From NCBI RefSeq assembly GCF_000025305.1, contig NC_013740.1, positions 1,364,001 to 1,428,000 of the forward strand: a stretch of 64,000 nucleotides of DNA, in the 5' to 3' direction. Below, in pieces: positions 34,885-44,127 of the stretch; positions within the stretch are counted from its first letter, which is position 1; each line of letters starts with the position of its first letter. A program made the translations under genes and the position numbers. Below the pieces are notes generated by a model. The model saw only the letters and a list, made by a program, of their open reading frames with translations. It did no database searches and was not told the origin of the DNA. Source of the stretch: Acidaminococcus fermentans DSM 20731 (lineage in GTDB: Bacteria > Bacillota > Negativicutes > Acidaminococcales > Acidaminococcaceae).

Positions 34885-35493
34885 CTACGGCCGATACACG
34901 GCCTTCACGTTGGTGACCATGTCCTTGTTGGCGGCCTGGTCCGGTTCTTTGGTACGTTTTTCTTTCATTTCCAGGTTCTGTTCCTTCCCGCCTTTCTGGA
35001 AGGTGCCGGTGTAGACGGCATCGCTGTCCTGGAACAGGGTGGCTTCCAGCACCAGTGTGTAGGTGCCGTCGGGTGCGTCCTTGCCGCTGTCATCCTTCCC
35101 GTCCCAGGCCACTTTCACCTGTCCGGACTGCGGAGTGGCCTGGGTAAAAGCGTCCACTTTGGCCTTGTCCAGCTGGGCCACCCCGGATTTCTTCACCCAC
35201 TGGGGCAGGGCCTGGTTCTGTTTTTTATAGCCTTTCGTGGCCACATATTTGGTAGCGAACAGGGTCCGGACCACTTTGCCATTCCCGTCTTCGATCCAGG
35301 CGGCCATCTGGTTGGTGGCCTTTCCGTCTTTTCTGTTGTAGGTGTATTCCAGGGTCAGAGGCCCTTTGGCCTGGGCCGCCGCAGGTGCCTTTTCCTGGGC
35401 TGCCGGGGCTGCTTTCTTTTCACTGCCGCAGCCGGCAAAGAGGCTCATAGCCGTCACTCCGGCCAGCAGCAGGCCGGTCAGTTTGCGATCCAT
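34885..35493 (-). CDS. Putative lipoprotein, DUF2271-like
   Basis: A 202-residue exported protein. The signal MDRKLTGLLLAGVTAMSLFAGC has a clear lipobox (LFAGC, Cys22), followed by an Ala/Lys/Gln-rich linker (residues 25-45). The remaining domain contains AWIEDGNGKVVRTLFATKYV and VAWDGKDDSGKDAPDGTYTLVLE, which resemble DUF2271/FlgD-like beta-sandwich proteins. AAAGGAG precedes the ATG; the frame is open further upstream but that stretch would bury the signal peptide. It follows the MATE transporter gene by 50 bases. Confidence 0.75.
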   Translation of the reverse strand: MDRKLTGLLLAGVTAMSLFAGCGSEKKAAPAAQEKAPAAAQAKGPLTLEYTYNRKDGKATNQMAAWIEDGNGKVVRTLFATKYVATKGYKKQNQALPQWVKKSGVAQLDKAKVDAFTQATPQSGQVKVAWDGKDDSGKDAPDGTYTLVLEATLFQDSDAVYTGTFQKGGKEQNLEMKEKRTKEPDQAANKDMVTNVKAVYRP

Positions 35494-35543
35494 ATGGTTT
35501 CTCCTTTGCAGTAAAATTTTTTTCCGCTGATTCCTTTTCTCCT

Positions 35544-36902
35544 TCAGGCACTTTTCAGCCCGGTGATCCGTCTCTCCCACCCGCTCTTGTGGTAATAGAT
35601 CCACTGGAGCAGATTGCACATCATCCAGCCCATGGGATAGCCCAGGGCGATGGGGATGATGCTGGGGGTCAGATGGCTCACCACCAGCAGGTACAGTTGC
35701 CGGAAAAGGACGAAGGAAAACAGCATGATCACCATGGGTGCCCGGGCATCTCCGATCCCCCGGAGCATCCCGGCCAGGATCTGGTTCATGCAGGCGAAGA
35801 TGTCAAAAAGGCACACACAGCGGATGAACAGTACGCCTTTTGCCACCACTTCCGGCTCCTGGTTGAACAACCGCACGATATGCGGGGCCAGGAAAAATTC
35901 CGGGATCACCAGACAGGTGGTGGCCACAAACGCCATGGTCATGGCCACCCGGATCCCTTTGTGGATCCGGTCCGGATTCCCGGCACCGGCGTTCTGCCCG
36001 GTAAAGGTGGTGATGGCCAGGGCAATGCTCTGCATGGGCATGATCACGAACATATCCATCCGGATATAGATGCCCCACCCTGCCGTATAAGCAGCGCCGA
36101 AGGCATTCACATAGGACTGGACGAAGATGTTGGAAAAAGCCGTCAGGGCCATCTGGAACCCGGCGGGCAGCCCCACATCCACGATTTTTTTCAGCATGGT
36201 CCGGTCCAGGCGCATCTCCCCCCAGGTCAGGGAATAGATCTCCCGGCTGCGGAAGAGCACCACCAGCACCAGCACCGCCGAAACGAACTGGCTCAGGATG
36301 GTGGCGTAAGCCACACCGGCCACTCCCCAGCGGAGCCCGATGACGAAATACAGGTCCAGCACCACATTCAGGAAGGAGGTGAGGGCCAAAAAATACAGCG
36401 GCCGTTTGGAATCTCCCACGGCCCGCAGGATGGCGGACCCCATGTTGTAGATCATCAGGCCGGTGATGCCGGCGAAATAAATCCGCAGATAGGTGATGGA
36501 ATGGGGTGCCACCGTAGGCGCCGTCTGCATGCTCTTCACCAGGAAGGGCGTGATGGTCCAGCCCAGGGCCATGAACACCAGGGACAGAAGGAAGGTCCCC
36601 ACCAGGGAGGTATGGACCGCCCGGCGCAGTTCTGCTCCCATTTTTGCCCCGAAATACTGGGCGATCACCACGCTGGCCCCGGTGCTCATCCCCAGGAAAA
36701 AGCCCACCAGGGTGTTGATGCAGGGCATGACGGAGGTCACCCCGCCCAGGGCCGCAGAACCCACGAAATTCCCCACCACCACAGAATCCACTGCATTGTA
36801 CAGCTGCTGGAACAGGTTCCCGAACAGGAGGGGCAGGGCAAACCAGAAAAGATGCGGGAAGATCCCGCCCCGGGTCATATCCTTCGTGGACGTTTTGGCC
36901 AA
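35544..36902 (-). CDS. MATE family efflux transporter
   Basis: A 452-residue protein with twelve hydrophobic helices that exports drugs or metabolites in exchange for sodium or protons. MATE features include FWFALPLLFGNLFQQLYNAVDSVVVGNFVG at the start (broken into normal helix 1) and the mid-protein repeat GLPAGFQMALTAFSNIFVQSYVN. It is 14 bases downstream of trpS on the same strand. The substrate is unknown. Confidence 0.93.
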   Translation of the reverse strand: MAKTSTKDMTRGGIFPHLFWFALPLLFGNLFQQLYNAVDSVVVGNFVGSAALGGVTSVMPCINTLVGFFLGMSTGASVVIAQYFGAKMGAELRRAVHTSLVGTFLLSLVFMALGWTITPFLVKSMQTAPTVAPHSITYLRIYFAGITGLMIYNMGSAILRAVGDSKRPLYFLALTSFLNVVLDLYFVIGLRWGVAGVAYATILSQFVSAVLVLVVLFRSREIYSLTWGEMRLDRTMLKKIVDVGLPAGFQMALTAFSNIFVQSYVNAFGAAYTAGWGIYIRMDMFVIMPMQSIALAITTFTGQNAGAGNPDRIHKGIRVAMTMAFVATTCLVIPEFFLAPHIVRLFNQEPEVVAKGVLFIRCVCLFDIFACMNQILAGMLRGIGDARAPMVIMLFSFVLFRQLYLLVVSHLTPSIIPIALGYPMGWMMCNLLQWIYYHKSGWERRITGLKSA

Positions 36903-36916
36903 GGAATCACTCCCTT

Positions 36917-37978
36917 TTATTTCAGCAGGTTGTCGTTCTCAAAGTAGTTGATCTTCATGGCGGCGCGTACTTCGGAGAGGGTCTGAGCGGCTTTGGCTTC
37001 GGCCCGGGCAGTGCCTTCCTTCAGGATGTCCACCACTTCCGGTTTCCGGGCTTCCCAGTATTCCCGGCGTTCCCGGATGGGGCCCAGTACGGACTGGAGC
37101 ACTTCGTTCAGGAACCGTTTGATCTTCATGTCGCCCAGGCCGCCCCGCTGGTAATGGGCCTTCAGCTCATCCAGGTTGGCGTAATCGGGCAGGAAAGCGG
37201 CAAAATGTTCCGGTTTGCTGAAGGCGTCCAGATAGGTGAACACCGGGTTCCCTTCCACATGGCCGGGATCGCTGACCTGGATATGGGTGGGATCGGTGAA
37301 CATGCTCATGACCTTCTTTTTGATGGTGTCCGCATCATCGGACAGGTAGATGCAGTTGCCCAGGGATTTGGACATCTTGGCTTTTCCGTCCAGGCCGGGC
37401 AGACGCAGGCAGGCCTTGTTGGAAGGCAGCACGATGTCCGGTTCGGTGAGGGTTTCCCCATAGACGCTGTTGAACTTGTGGACGATTTCCCGGCACTGTT
37501 CCAACATGGGTTTCTGGTCTTCCCCCACAGGCACATGGGTGGCGTGGAATGCGGTGATGTCCGCCGCCTGGCTCACCGGGTAGCAGAAGAAGCCCAGGGG
37601 CACGCTGGCTTCGAAGTTCTTCTGCTGGATTTCCGCCTTGACGGTGGGGTTCCGCTGGACCCGGGCCACGGTGACCAGGTCCATATAATAGGTAGACAGT
37701 TCGAAGAGTTCCGGGATCAGGCTCTGGATGAAGATGGTGGCTTTCTGGGGATCGATGCCCACAGCCAGGTAGTCCAGGGCCACCTGGAGCACGTTCTGCC
37801 GGACTTTTTCCGGGTTTTCCGCATTGTCGGTCAGGGCCTGGGCATCGGCGATCATAAAGTAGATTTCGTCGAATTTCCCGCTGTTCTGGAGCAGCACCCG
37901 TTCCTGGAGAGAGCCAACGAAATGGCCCACATGGAGATGGCCGGTGGGACGGTCCCCGGTCAGAATGATTTTTGTCAT
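36917..37978 (-). CDS. trpS: Tryptophanyl-tRNA synthetase
   Basis: A 353-residue class I synthetase that charges tRNA-Trp. The HIGH-like motif is [11 protein letters not shown] near residue 13 and the KMSKS loop is [11 protein letters not shown]. Length is normal. A strong consensus promoter (38121-38148) precedes it with a ~135-base leader that does not look like a T-box. GCGAGGA lies upstream of the ATG. It is the first gene of a trpS-MATE-lipoprotein run. Confidence 0.97.
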   Translation of the reverse strand: MTKIILTGDRPTGHLHVGHFVGSLQERVLLQNSGKFDEIYFMIADAQALTDNAENPEKVRQNVLQVALDYLAVGIDPQKATIFIQSLIPELFELSTYYMDLVTVARVQRNPTVKAEIQQKNFEASVPLGFFCYPVSQAADITAFHATHVPVGEDQKPMLEQCREIVHKFNSVYGETLTEPDIVLPSNKACLRLPGLDGKAKMSKSLGNCIYLSDDADTIKKKVMSMFTDPTHIQVSDPGHVEGNPVFTYLDAFSKPEHFAAFLPDYANLDELKAHYQRGGLGDMKIKRFLNEVLQSVLGPIRERREYWEARKPEVVDILKEGTARAEAKAAQTLSEVRAAMKINYFENDNLLK

Positions 37979-38120
37979 AACGATTCCTCGCCTTCTGCTG
38001 TTGTTACAATATATTGAAAATCAGTGCGTCATGTATAACTATACTATGAATGTGGCTTTTCTTCAAGGGGCCGGGGCACTGTCCATTCTAAAAAAACACT
38101 TGTATTTTCCATGGGAATTC

Positions 38121-38148
38121 ATTATACTTAAGGACGATGATTTGTCAA
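38121..38148 (-). promoter_or_regulatory. Consensus promoter of trpS
   Basis: Minus-strand TTGACA, 16-base spacer, TATAAT: both hexamers perfect. It overlaps the region upstream of the divergent sstT gene. Confidence 0.8.
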
Positions 38149-38179
38149 TATTTTCTAAAACCTAGAAAGGAAGTCTCGT

Positions 38180-39442
38180 ATGAACTCTATGATCCGCACA
38201 CTTCGTAAAATCCCCCTGATCCACCAGATCGCCGTTGGTCTCATCATCGGCATCCTGATTGCCGTGTTCCTCCCCGGCGCCGTGCCCGTGGTTGGCATCT
38301 TCGGCGACCTGTTCGTCCGGGCCCTGAAAGGGGTGGCTCCCCTGCTGGTATTCATCCTGGTGATGAACGCCATGGTCCAGCGGAAAGAAGGGGGCGACAC
38401 CCAGATGAAGCCCATCATCACCCTGTATGTGATCGGTACTTTCGCCGCTTCCATCGTGGGCGTGGTCCTTTCCTTCCTGTTCCCCCAGACCCTGATGCTC
38501 CAGCTGGGAAACGCCAAGGTGAATCCCCCCAGCGGCATTGCGGAAGTGGTCCACAACCTGGTGCTGAACATCGTGGACAATCCCCTGAATGCCATCCTGA
38601 ACGCCAACTACATCGGTATCCTGGCCTGGGCGGTGATCATCGGCCTGGCTCTCCACAAGGCGGCCAGCCCGGAAACCAAGCATGTGCTGGAAGACCTGTC
38701 CGCCGGCATCACCAAAGTGGTCACCTGGGTGATCCATTTCGCTCCTCTGGGGATCATGGGCCTGGTGACCCAGTCCATCAGCGCCAGCGGCCTGTCCGCC
38801 CTGATTTCCTATTTCAGCCTGCTGGGCGTGCTGCTGGGTTCCTATTTCCTGGTGGCCCTGGTGATGAACCCCATCATCGTATACCTGAACGTACGGAAGA
38901 ACCCCTACCCCCTGGTGTGGGCCACCATCAGGGAAAGCGGCATCTACGCTTTCTTCACCCGTTCTTCCGCCGCCAACATCCCGGTGAACCTGACCCTGTG
39001 CAAACGGCTGGGGCTGAACCCGGATACCTACACCATCTCCATTCCCCTGGGGGCCACCATCAACATGGCCGGGGCCTCCATCACCATTTCGGTGCTGAGC
39101 CTGGCCGCCGCCCATACCCTGGGCGTGGCTGTTGACCTGCCCACGGCCCTGCTGCTGTGCATCGTTTCCACCGTAGGGGCCTGCGGGGCTTCCGGGGTGG
39201 CCGGGGGTTCCCTGCTGCTGATCCCCGTGGCCTGTGCCTCTTTCGGCATCAGCAATGACATCGCCATGCAGGTGGTGGGCGTGGGCTTCATCATCAGCAT
39301 CATCGAAGACGCCTGTGAAACGGCCCTGAACAGCAGCAGCGACGTGCTGTTCACCGCCACCGCCGAATACGCCAGAAGAGCCCGGCTGGGGACCCTGAAG
39401 GCAGAGGATATGGTACCGAAGGAATTGGAAGAAGACGAATAA
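38180..39442 (+). CDS. sstT: Serine/threonine:sodium symporter
   Basis: A 420-residue member of the dicarboxylate/amino acid:cation symporter family, of the SstT subgroup that imports serine and threonine with sodium. Recognisable blocks: LIHQIAVGLIIGILIAV, ALKGVAPLLVFILVMNAM, TRSSAANIPVNLTLCKRLG and GAGGxSG-type VGACGASGVAGGSLLLIPVA. AAAGGAAG precedes the ATG. Divergent from trpS and convergent with the BASS gene; a shared bidirectional terminator lies right after it. Confidence 0.94.
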   Translation: MNSMIRTLRKIPLIHQIAVGLIIGILIAVFLPGAVPVVGIFGDLFVRALKGVAPLLVFILVMNAMVQRKEGGDTQMKPIITLYVIGTFAASIVGVVLSFLFPQTLMLQLGNAKVNPPSGIAEVVHNLVLNIVDNPLNAILNANYIGILAWAVIIGLALHKAASPETKHVLEDLSAGITKVVTWVIHFAPLGIMGLVTQSISASGLSALISYFSLLGVLLGSYFLVALVMNPIIVYLNVRKNPYPLVWATIRESGIYAFFTRSSAANIPVNLTLCKRLGLNPDTYTISIPLGATINMAGASITISVLSLAAAHTLGVAVDLPTALLLCIVSTVGACGASGVAGGSLLLIPVACASFGISNDIAMQVVGVGFIISIIEDACETALNSSSDVLFTATAEYARRARLGTLKAEDMVPKELEEDE

Positions 39443-39493
39443 AAAAGAGGTGTTGCACGTGTGAAAATCACACACGCGCAACACCTCTTTTTT
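39441..39493. terminator. Bidirectional terminator between sstT and the BASS transporter gene
   Basis: Stem GAGGTGTTGC/GCAACACCTC (39447-39456, 39478-39487) with an A-run on one side and a T-run on the other, so it can end transcription from both convergent genes. The loop holds a second small inverted repeat (GTGTGA/TCACAC). Confidence 0.9.
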
Positions 39494-40500
39494 CATTTCA
39501 CCCTCACCGGTACCGGTTCCATCCCTTCTTCTTCATACTGGGAATCGAACTTTTCATTCAGATAGTTGCTGTACAGGTAGGCCAGGACGGCACCGGAGAT
39601 GTTGTGCCAGGCACTGAAGATGGCTCCGGGGACACCGGCCATGGGCATGGCGGCGAAATGGGCCTTGGCCAGGCCGGTGGCCAGACCGGAATTCTGCATC
39701 CCCACTTCGATGGACAGGGCCACCATCTGTTTCCAGCTCATGCCGGTGAGCTTGCCGATGGCAAAGCCCAGCAGATACCCCAGCACATTGTGGAGCATCA
39801 CCACCAGGAGGATCAGTCCGGCGCTGTTCAGGATGGCGTTCCGGCTGGCTCCGATGATCCCGGCAATCAGGAAGCTGATCACCAGACTGGAAACGGCGGG
39901 CAGGTAATCCACCGCTTCTTTGGCGAATTTGGGGAAGAAGTTCTTCACCGCCAGGCCCACACCGATGGGCACGAACACGATCTGGAGGATGGAAACGAAC
40001 ATGCCCATGGGATCAAAGGCGATCTGCTTGCCCACCAGCAGCCAGGTCAGAAGCGGGGTCATGATGGGACTCAGCACCGTGGAGCAGCTGGTCATGGTCA
40101 CGGAAAAGGGCACATCCCCATGGCTCATGAAGGTGATCACGTTGGAGGACGTCCCGCCGGGGCAGGTGCCCACCAGCACCACCCCCACCGTCAGGGCTGG
40201 ATCCAGATGGAAGGCCTTGGAGAGCAGAAAAGCCAGGAAGGGCATGACGAAATACTGGGCACAGACCCCGAAGAAAATGTTCTTGGGCTGCTTCAGCACC
40301 AGGGCGAAATCGTGGAGGCTGGTGGTCATCCCCATGCCGAACATGATGATCCCCAGCATGACGCTGAGGATGGAGACCCCGTAGGCCTTCCCCAGCACCC
40401 AGGAAAAAGCATGGGGGGCGAAAAGCCCGATGCCCAGGAACACCACAGCGATGACGCCGAAATACTTGCCGATCAGTCCACAAACTTTTTTCAAACTCAT
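39493..40500 (-). CDS. Bile acid:sodium symporter (BASS) family transporter
   Basis: A 335-residue membrane protein with about ten helices. BASS family features: GIIMFGMGMTTSLHDFALVLKQP, GVVLVGTCPGGTSSNVITF, and the sodium-site region ALSIEVGMQNSGLATGLAKAHF. Bacterial members move organic anions such as keto acids or pantoate as well as bile acids. The T-box in its leader implies control by charging of a tRNA, so an amino acid or amino acid precursor is a likely substrate (inference). The ATG at 40500 has AGGATGAGG upstream; the open frame before it overlaps the T-box terminator. Confidence 0.9.
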   Translation of the reverse strand: MSLKKVCGLIGKYFGVIAVVFLGIGLFAPHAFSWVLGKAYGVSILSVMLGIIMFGMGMTTSLHDFALVLKQPKNIFFGVCAQYFVMPFLAFLLSKAFHLDPALTVGVVLVGTCPGGTSSNVITFMSHGDVPFSVTMTSCSTVLSPIMTPLLTWLLVGKQIAFDPMGMFVSILQIVFVPIGVGLAVKNFFPKFAKEAVDYLPAVSSLVISFLIAGIIGASRNAILNSAGLILLVVMLHNVLGYLLGFAIGKLTGMSWKQMVALSIEVGMQNSGLATGLAKAHFAAMPMAGVPGAIFSAWHNISGAVLAYLYSNYLNEKFDSQYEEEGMEPVPVRVK

Positions 40501-40528
40501 TTTCCTCATCCTTTCTTTTTCCGGAAAC

Positions 40529-40784
40529 AAAAAAGCCCCGTCCCCTGAAAGGGACGGAGCCATCTCCGCGATACCACCCAATTTCCCGCAGGCCTTGCAG
40601 CCCACAGGCTCTCTCAACGTACCAACATACGCGTTTCCACTAACGGGGATCAGCCGTACGGACTTATTTTTGCTTCAGTCCGTCTCTTCCGGGAGGATTT
40701 TCCTTTCGGCCAGGCCGCCGGTTCACACCATCCACCGGCTCTCTGGAGGCACGCATCCAGAAAGTACTCTTTCCCATCATCAGA
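40529..40784 (-). promoter_or_regulatory. T-box riboswitch in the leader of the BASS transporter gene
   Basis: The minus strand shows the full T-box plan. Stem I starts near 40784 with GGGAAAGAGTA (40775-40765). The distal loop region has AGAGAGCCGGTGGA and GGTGTGAACCGGC (about 40745-40716). The specifier side is around GAAAATCCTCCC (40702-40691). The T-box sequence GGGTGGTATCGCGG is at 40579-40566. An intrinsic terminator GCTCCGTCCC/GGGACGGGGC with a T6 run follows (40560-40529). Binding of uncharged tRNA would favour antitermination and raise expression. I cannot fix the specifier codon by eye; ATC (Ile), AAT (Asn) and TCC (Ser) are possible. Confidence 0.92.
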
Positions 40785-40821
40785 TTTCCTTATGCAATTG
40801 AGTTGCTTCTCTTTGAAAAGC

Positions 40822-40858
40822 ATGCCCTTATCTTACGAGGATAAGGGCATTTTGTCAA
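40822..40858 (-). promoter_or_regulatory. Promoter of the T-box/BASS unit with overlapping inverted repeat
   Basis: Minus-strand TTGACA (40858-40853), 17-base spacer, TAAGAT (40835-40830). A perfect 11-bp inverted repeat, ATGCCCTTATC/GATAAGGGCAT (40822-40832, 40840-40850), covers the spacer and the -10. It may be an operator; it could also act as the mgtE terminator, although no long T-run follows on the minus strand. Confidence 0.7.
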
Positions 40859-40900
40859 GAAAATTTTTGCTTTATAGGAAAAACTTTTTCAATGGGCTGA

Positions 40901-42295
40901 TTACTGTAACAAATATGGCAGAAACATCTTGGCCAGGCCCAGGAAAATGAAGAACCCGCATACATCGGTGAAAGTGGTGATGAAGATGCTGGAAGCCACG
41001 GCCGGGTCGTAGTTCATGGCTTTCAGGACCACCGGCACCAGGAACCCCACCAGGGCTGCGATCATCAGGTTGCAGATCATGGCCACCAGGATGATGAGCC
41101 CCAGGGCCAGATTGTGGTTCATCCACACGATCACTGCCCCGGCGATGATCCCGTTCACCAGGCCATTGATGAAGCCTACGGTGATGCCCCGGAGGATCCG
41201 GAGTCCGTTGCCGTGGAGTTTGATGTCCCCCAGGGCAATGCCCCGGACCACCACCGCCAGGGTCTGGGTGCCCGCGTTGCCCCCCATGCCGGCTACAATG
41301 GGCATGGCGGCGGCCAGGGCCACCACCTGGCTGATGGTATCTTCGAACAAAGAAACCACCGAGGAAGCCAAAAACGCCGTCACCAGGTTGATCAGCAGCC
41401 AGGGCAGCCGGAGCTTGACGCTTTCCAGCACCGTGCTGTCCACGTCTTCTTCCTTGCTGACACCGCCCATCTTCAACATGTCTTCGGTGTTTTCTTCTTC
41501 GATGACGTCGATGATGTCGTCAACGGTGATGATCCCCAGCATGCCCTTCCGCTTGTTCACCACCGGGATGGCATGGAGGTCGTATTTGGATACCAGCCGG
41601 GCCACGTCTTCCTGGTCCGCTTCCGGTTCCACGGAGATCACGTTGTCCTCCATGATGTCCTGGAGGGTGTCATAGTTCTTGGCCACCAGAAGTTCCCGGA
41701 GGGACACGGTGCCCACCAGCTGCTTTTTTTCATTGAGCACATAGAGGATGTTGATTTCTTCCGTCTTGGGGGCGATTTCCTTCACCTTTTCCAGGGCCTG
41801 GCTCACGGTAAGGGAGCTGCGCATGGAAATGTATTCTGTGGTCATGATCCCGCCGGCAGTGCTTTCCCCATAGCCCAGCAGGTTCCGGATCACTTCCTGG
41901 TCGCTGGATTTCATCAGCTTGACCAGCTCTTTCCGCCGGTTGGCGGGCATATCCCCCAGGATATCCACGATATCGTCCTTGGACATATGCTGGAAGATCC
42001 GGATGATCTTGTTCAGATCGAACAGCTTCATGATCCGGACCTGGAGCTCGTCATCAGCCTGTTCGATGATCTCCGCCATCTGCTGGTCCGGCAGGATGGT
42101 GGCCAGGAACACGATGTCGCTGTCGCTGGCTTCTTCCAGGGCATAGGCCAGGTCGATGGGGTGGGAATCTTCCACCAGCTTCAGGACAGCCTCTTTATCT
42201 TTTCGGTTCAGGGCGGAAATCAGTTCGTTCTCTACCCGTTCTTCCAGTTCTTCCTGTTTTTCTTCTACAGAATGGTTCTCTTTCTGTTCATCCAT
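40901..42295 (-). CDS. mgtE: Magnesium transporter MgtE
   Basis: A 464-residue magnesium channel. The N-terminal helical domain (about 20-130) is followed by two CBS domains (about 135-260: GGIMTTEYISMRSSLTVSQALE and DNVISVEPEADQEDVARLVS), and five membrane helices hold the selectivity region GNAGTQTLAVVVRGIALGD. The N and CBS domains sense cytoplasmic Mg2+ and close the channel. The ATG at 42295 is preceded by GAGGGGAG; a GTG three codons earlier is too close to it. It is downstream of the SH3-like protein and RlmI genes. Confidence 0.95.
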   Translation of the reverse strand: MDEQKENHSVEEKQEELEERVENELISALNRKDKEAVLKLVEDSHPIDLAYALEEASDSDIVFLATILPDQQMAEIIEQADDELQVRIMKLFDLNKIIRIFQHMSKDDIVDILGDMPANRRKELVKLMKSSDQEVIRNLLGYGESTAGGIMTTEYISMRSSLTVSQALEKVKEIAPKTEEINILYVLNEKKQLVGTVSLRELLVAKNYDTLQDIMEDNVISVEPEADQEDVARLVSKYDLHAIPVVNKRKGMLGIITVDDIIDVIEEENTEDMLKMGGVSKEEDVDSTVLESVKLRLPWLLINLVTAFLASSVVSLFEDTISQVVALAAAMPIVAGMGGNAGTQTLAVVVRGIALGDIKLHGNGLRILRGITVGFINGLVNGIIAGAVIVWMNHNLALGLIILVAMICNLMIAALVGFLVPVVLKAMNYDPAVASSIFITTFTDVCGFFIFLGLAKMFLPYLLQ

Positions 42296-42385
42296 GCTGA
42301 ACACTCTCCCCTCATGGGTCCCCGTCCTCCCCGGGGCCTGTATGGTGGGAAAGGCCGACCTTCCCCGGTCAGCGTTCCCCCGCTT

Positions 42386-42718
42386 TTACTTCCGCGTCAG
42401 AGCCACGTCGTCCGACGAGAGCCATCCAACGGCACCGTCAAAGCGGATGCATAGATTGTAGACTTTGTTTTCCACCGCATTCCGGGTCTGGTTGATGGGC
42501 ACGAAAATGGTGCCTTTGGGATAAAAGCCCAGGGTCAGGCTGTCTTTTCCCGGTTCGGCATAGAAAGGCACACCATTGCGGGTGGTCATCATGATGATCT
42601 TGGACTGCTGGAACCGTTCTTCCGTGGAAGCGGCATGAGCCGTACCGGTCAGGACCGGCAGGGCGCCCACCCCCACCAGGGAGCAGAAAGCCAGCGCCAG
42701 GGTGATTTTCTTGAACAT
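42386..42718 (-). CDS. Small exported SH3-like protein
   Basis: A 110-residue protein with a signal peptide (KKITLALAFCSLVGVGALPVL, cleavage after AHA near residue 29). The ~80-residue mature part resembles a bacterial SH3 domain: VPFYAEPGKDSLTLGFYPKGTIFVP and a GAVGWLSSDDVAL ending. Such domains bind cell-wall peptides, so a periplasmic or wall-linked role is likely but unproven. GAGGTG precedes the ATG. It sits between rlmI and mgtE. Confidence 0.7.
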   Translation of the reverse strand: MFKKITLALAFCSLVGVGALPVLTGTAHAASTEERFQQSKIIMMTTRNGVPFYAEPGKDSLTLGFYPKGTIFVPINQTRNAVENKVYNLCIRFDGAVGWLSSDDVALTRK

Positions 42719-42742
42719 GGGACACCTCGTTTCTCCAGGGGC

Positions 42743-43972
42743 TTACACCACCTGGAAGATATAGAATTTCAGATAATCAGTTTCCGGCACATTGTACAGG
42801 ATCGGGTGATCCGGAGCCTGCTGCCGGGCTTCCACCTGCCGGAGGGAAACCGCCGCATCCCGGGCGGCCTCATGGAGCATTTCCACGAACAGTTCGCTTT
42901 TCATGAAATGGCTGCAGCTGCAGGTGGCCAGGTAGCCTCCCCGGGGCAGCAGCTTCATGGCCTTCAGGTTGATCTCCTTGTAGCCCCGGAAGGCGCTTTT
43001 CACCGTGTGGCTGCTTTTGGTAAAGGCCGGGGGATCCAGGATGATGAAATCGAAGGGATGCTGCTTTTTGTTTTCCAGATCCGTCAGGTATTCGAACACA
43101 TTGGCTTCCACGGTCTGGATTTTGTCTTCCAGTCCGTTGAGGGCAAAGTTGTCCCGGGCCCGTTTCAGGGCTTCCCCGGAAATATCCACCGCCGTGACGC
43201 TGGCAGCGCCCCCTTTGGCCGCGTTCAGGGCAAAGGGACCGGTGTGGGTGAAGCAGTCCAGTACATGCTTGCCGGCACAGATCCGGGAAACCGCCAGCCG
43301 GTTGTATTTCTGGTCCAGGAAATAGCCGGTTTTCTGGCCGTTCACCACGTCCACCCGGTACCGGAGGCCGTTTTCCGTGATGATGGGCATGAGATCCTGT
43401 TCCGTCAGGGTGCTGCCGGGGATTTCCGCAATGCCCTGGCCTTCCGTGAGCCCTTCCAGTTCCCGGATCTTCACATCGTTCCGTTCGTAGATGCCTTTCA
43501 CCTCTTCGCCCATGGCCCGGAGCTGCTCCAGGAGCTGGGTGAAAATCAGTTCCTTCCGCTGTTCCATGCCCAGGCTCAGCACCTGGGCCACCAGAACGTC
43601 CCCGAACCGGTCCACGGTGAGTCCCGGGAAGCCGTCAGCTTCCCCGAAGATCAGCCGGCAGTCTTTGAAATCCTCTCCGGGCATGACGGTTTTCCGGTAA
43701 TCCAGGGCGTACTGGATCCGCCGTGCAAAGAAGGCTTCATCGAACCGGTCGTTGGCGTTCCGGGACAGGAGCCGCACCCGGATCTTGGAATGGTCGTTGT
43801 AGAAACCGGTACCGATGTACTTGCCCTTCTTCTCGCTGACCACGTCCACCAGGTCCCCGTTTTCCACAGGACCGGCCACGTCCAGCACTTCGTCCCCGAA
43901 CACCCAGGGGTGCCCGCCCCGGGCCATTTTTTCCCCTTTGCGGGTGATGGTCACTTTCGTATATTCACGCAT
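42743..43972 (-). CDS. rlmI: Class I SAM-dependent rRNA methyltransferase, RlmI-like
   Basis: A 409-residue enzyme of the RlmI family, which methylates C1962 of 23S rRNA (m5C). An N-terminal PUA domain (KVTITRKGEKMARGGHPWVF) precedes the methyltransferase core with VLDCFTHTGPFALNAA (SAM site), ITAVDISGEALK-like VTAVDISGEALKRA and FDFIILDPPAF. Length fits RlmI. Which base is methylated is inferred from family. It begins the rlmI-SH3-mgtE run. Confidence 0.88.
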   Translation of the reverse strand: MREYTKVTITRKGEKMARGGHPWVFGDEVLDVAGPVENGDLVDVVSEKKGKYIGTGFYNDHSKIRVRLLSRNANDRFDEAFFARRIQYALDYRKTVMPGEDFKDCRLIFGEADGFPGLTVDRFGDVLVAQVLSLGMEQRKELIFTQLLEQLRAMGEEVKGIYERNDVKIRELEGLTEGQGIAEIPGSTLTEQDLMPIITENGLRYRVDVVNGQKTGYFLDQKYNRLAVSRICAGKHVLDCFTHTGPFALNAAKGGAASVTAVDISGEALKRARDNFALNGLEDKIQTVEANVFEYLTDLENKKQHPFDFIILDPPAFTKSSHTVKSAFRGYKEINLKAMKLLPRGGYLATCSCSHFMKSELFVEMLHEAARDAAVSLRQVEARQQAPDHPILYNVPETDYLKFYIFQVV

Positions 43973-44055
43973 ACGCTTCCGCCCTCCCGGTTAATGTCGT
44001 ATAGTTTATTGTACCATATGTAACGGGTGATGGGAACGGGTTTTGGTATGCAAAA

Positions 44056-44122
44056 AAGGGACTGTGAAAAAATGAAGAATCATTTTTTCACAGTCCCTTT
44101 GGTCGCGGGTCGCGAGTCGCGG
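44056..44122. repeat. Hairpin plus heptad array (GTCGCGG type)
   Basis: Hairpin GGGACTGTG/CACAGTCCC (44058-44097) with inner AAAAAATGA/TCATTTTTT, ending in a T-run on the minus strand; it terminates the small gene ending at 44128. Next to it are heptads GTCGCGG, GTCGCGA, GTCGCGG (44102-44122). Confidence 0.8.
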
Positions 44123-44127
44123 GCTTG

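Noticed and set aside
37979-38120. T-box in the trpS leader
   Set aside because: The ~135-base leader lacks the GGGTGG-type sequence and a terminator hairpin.
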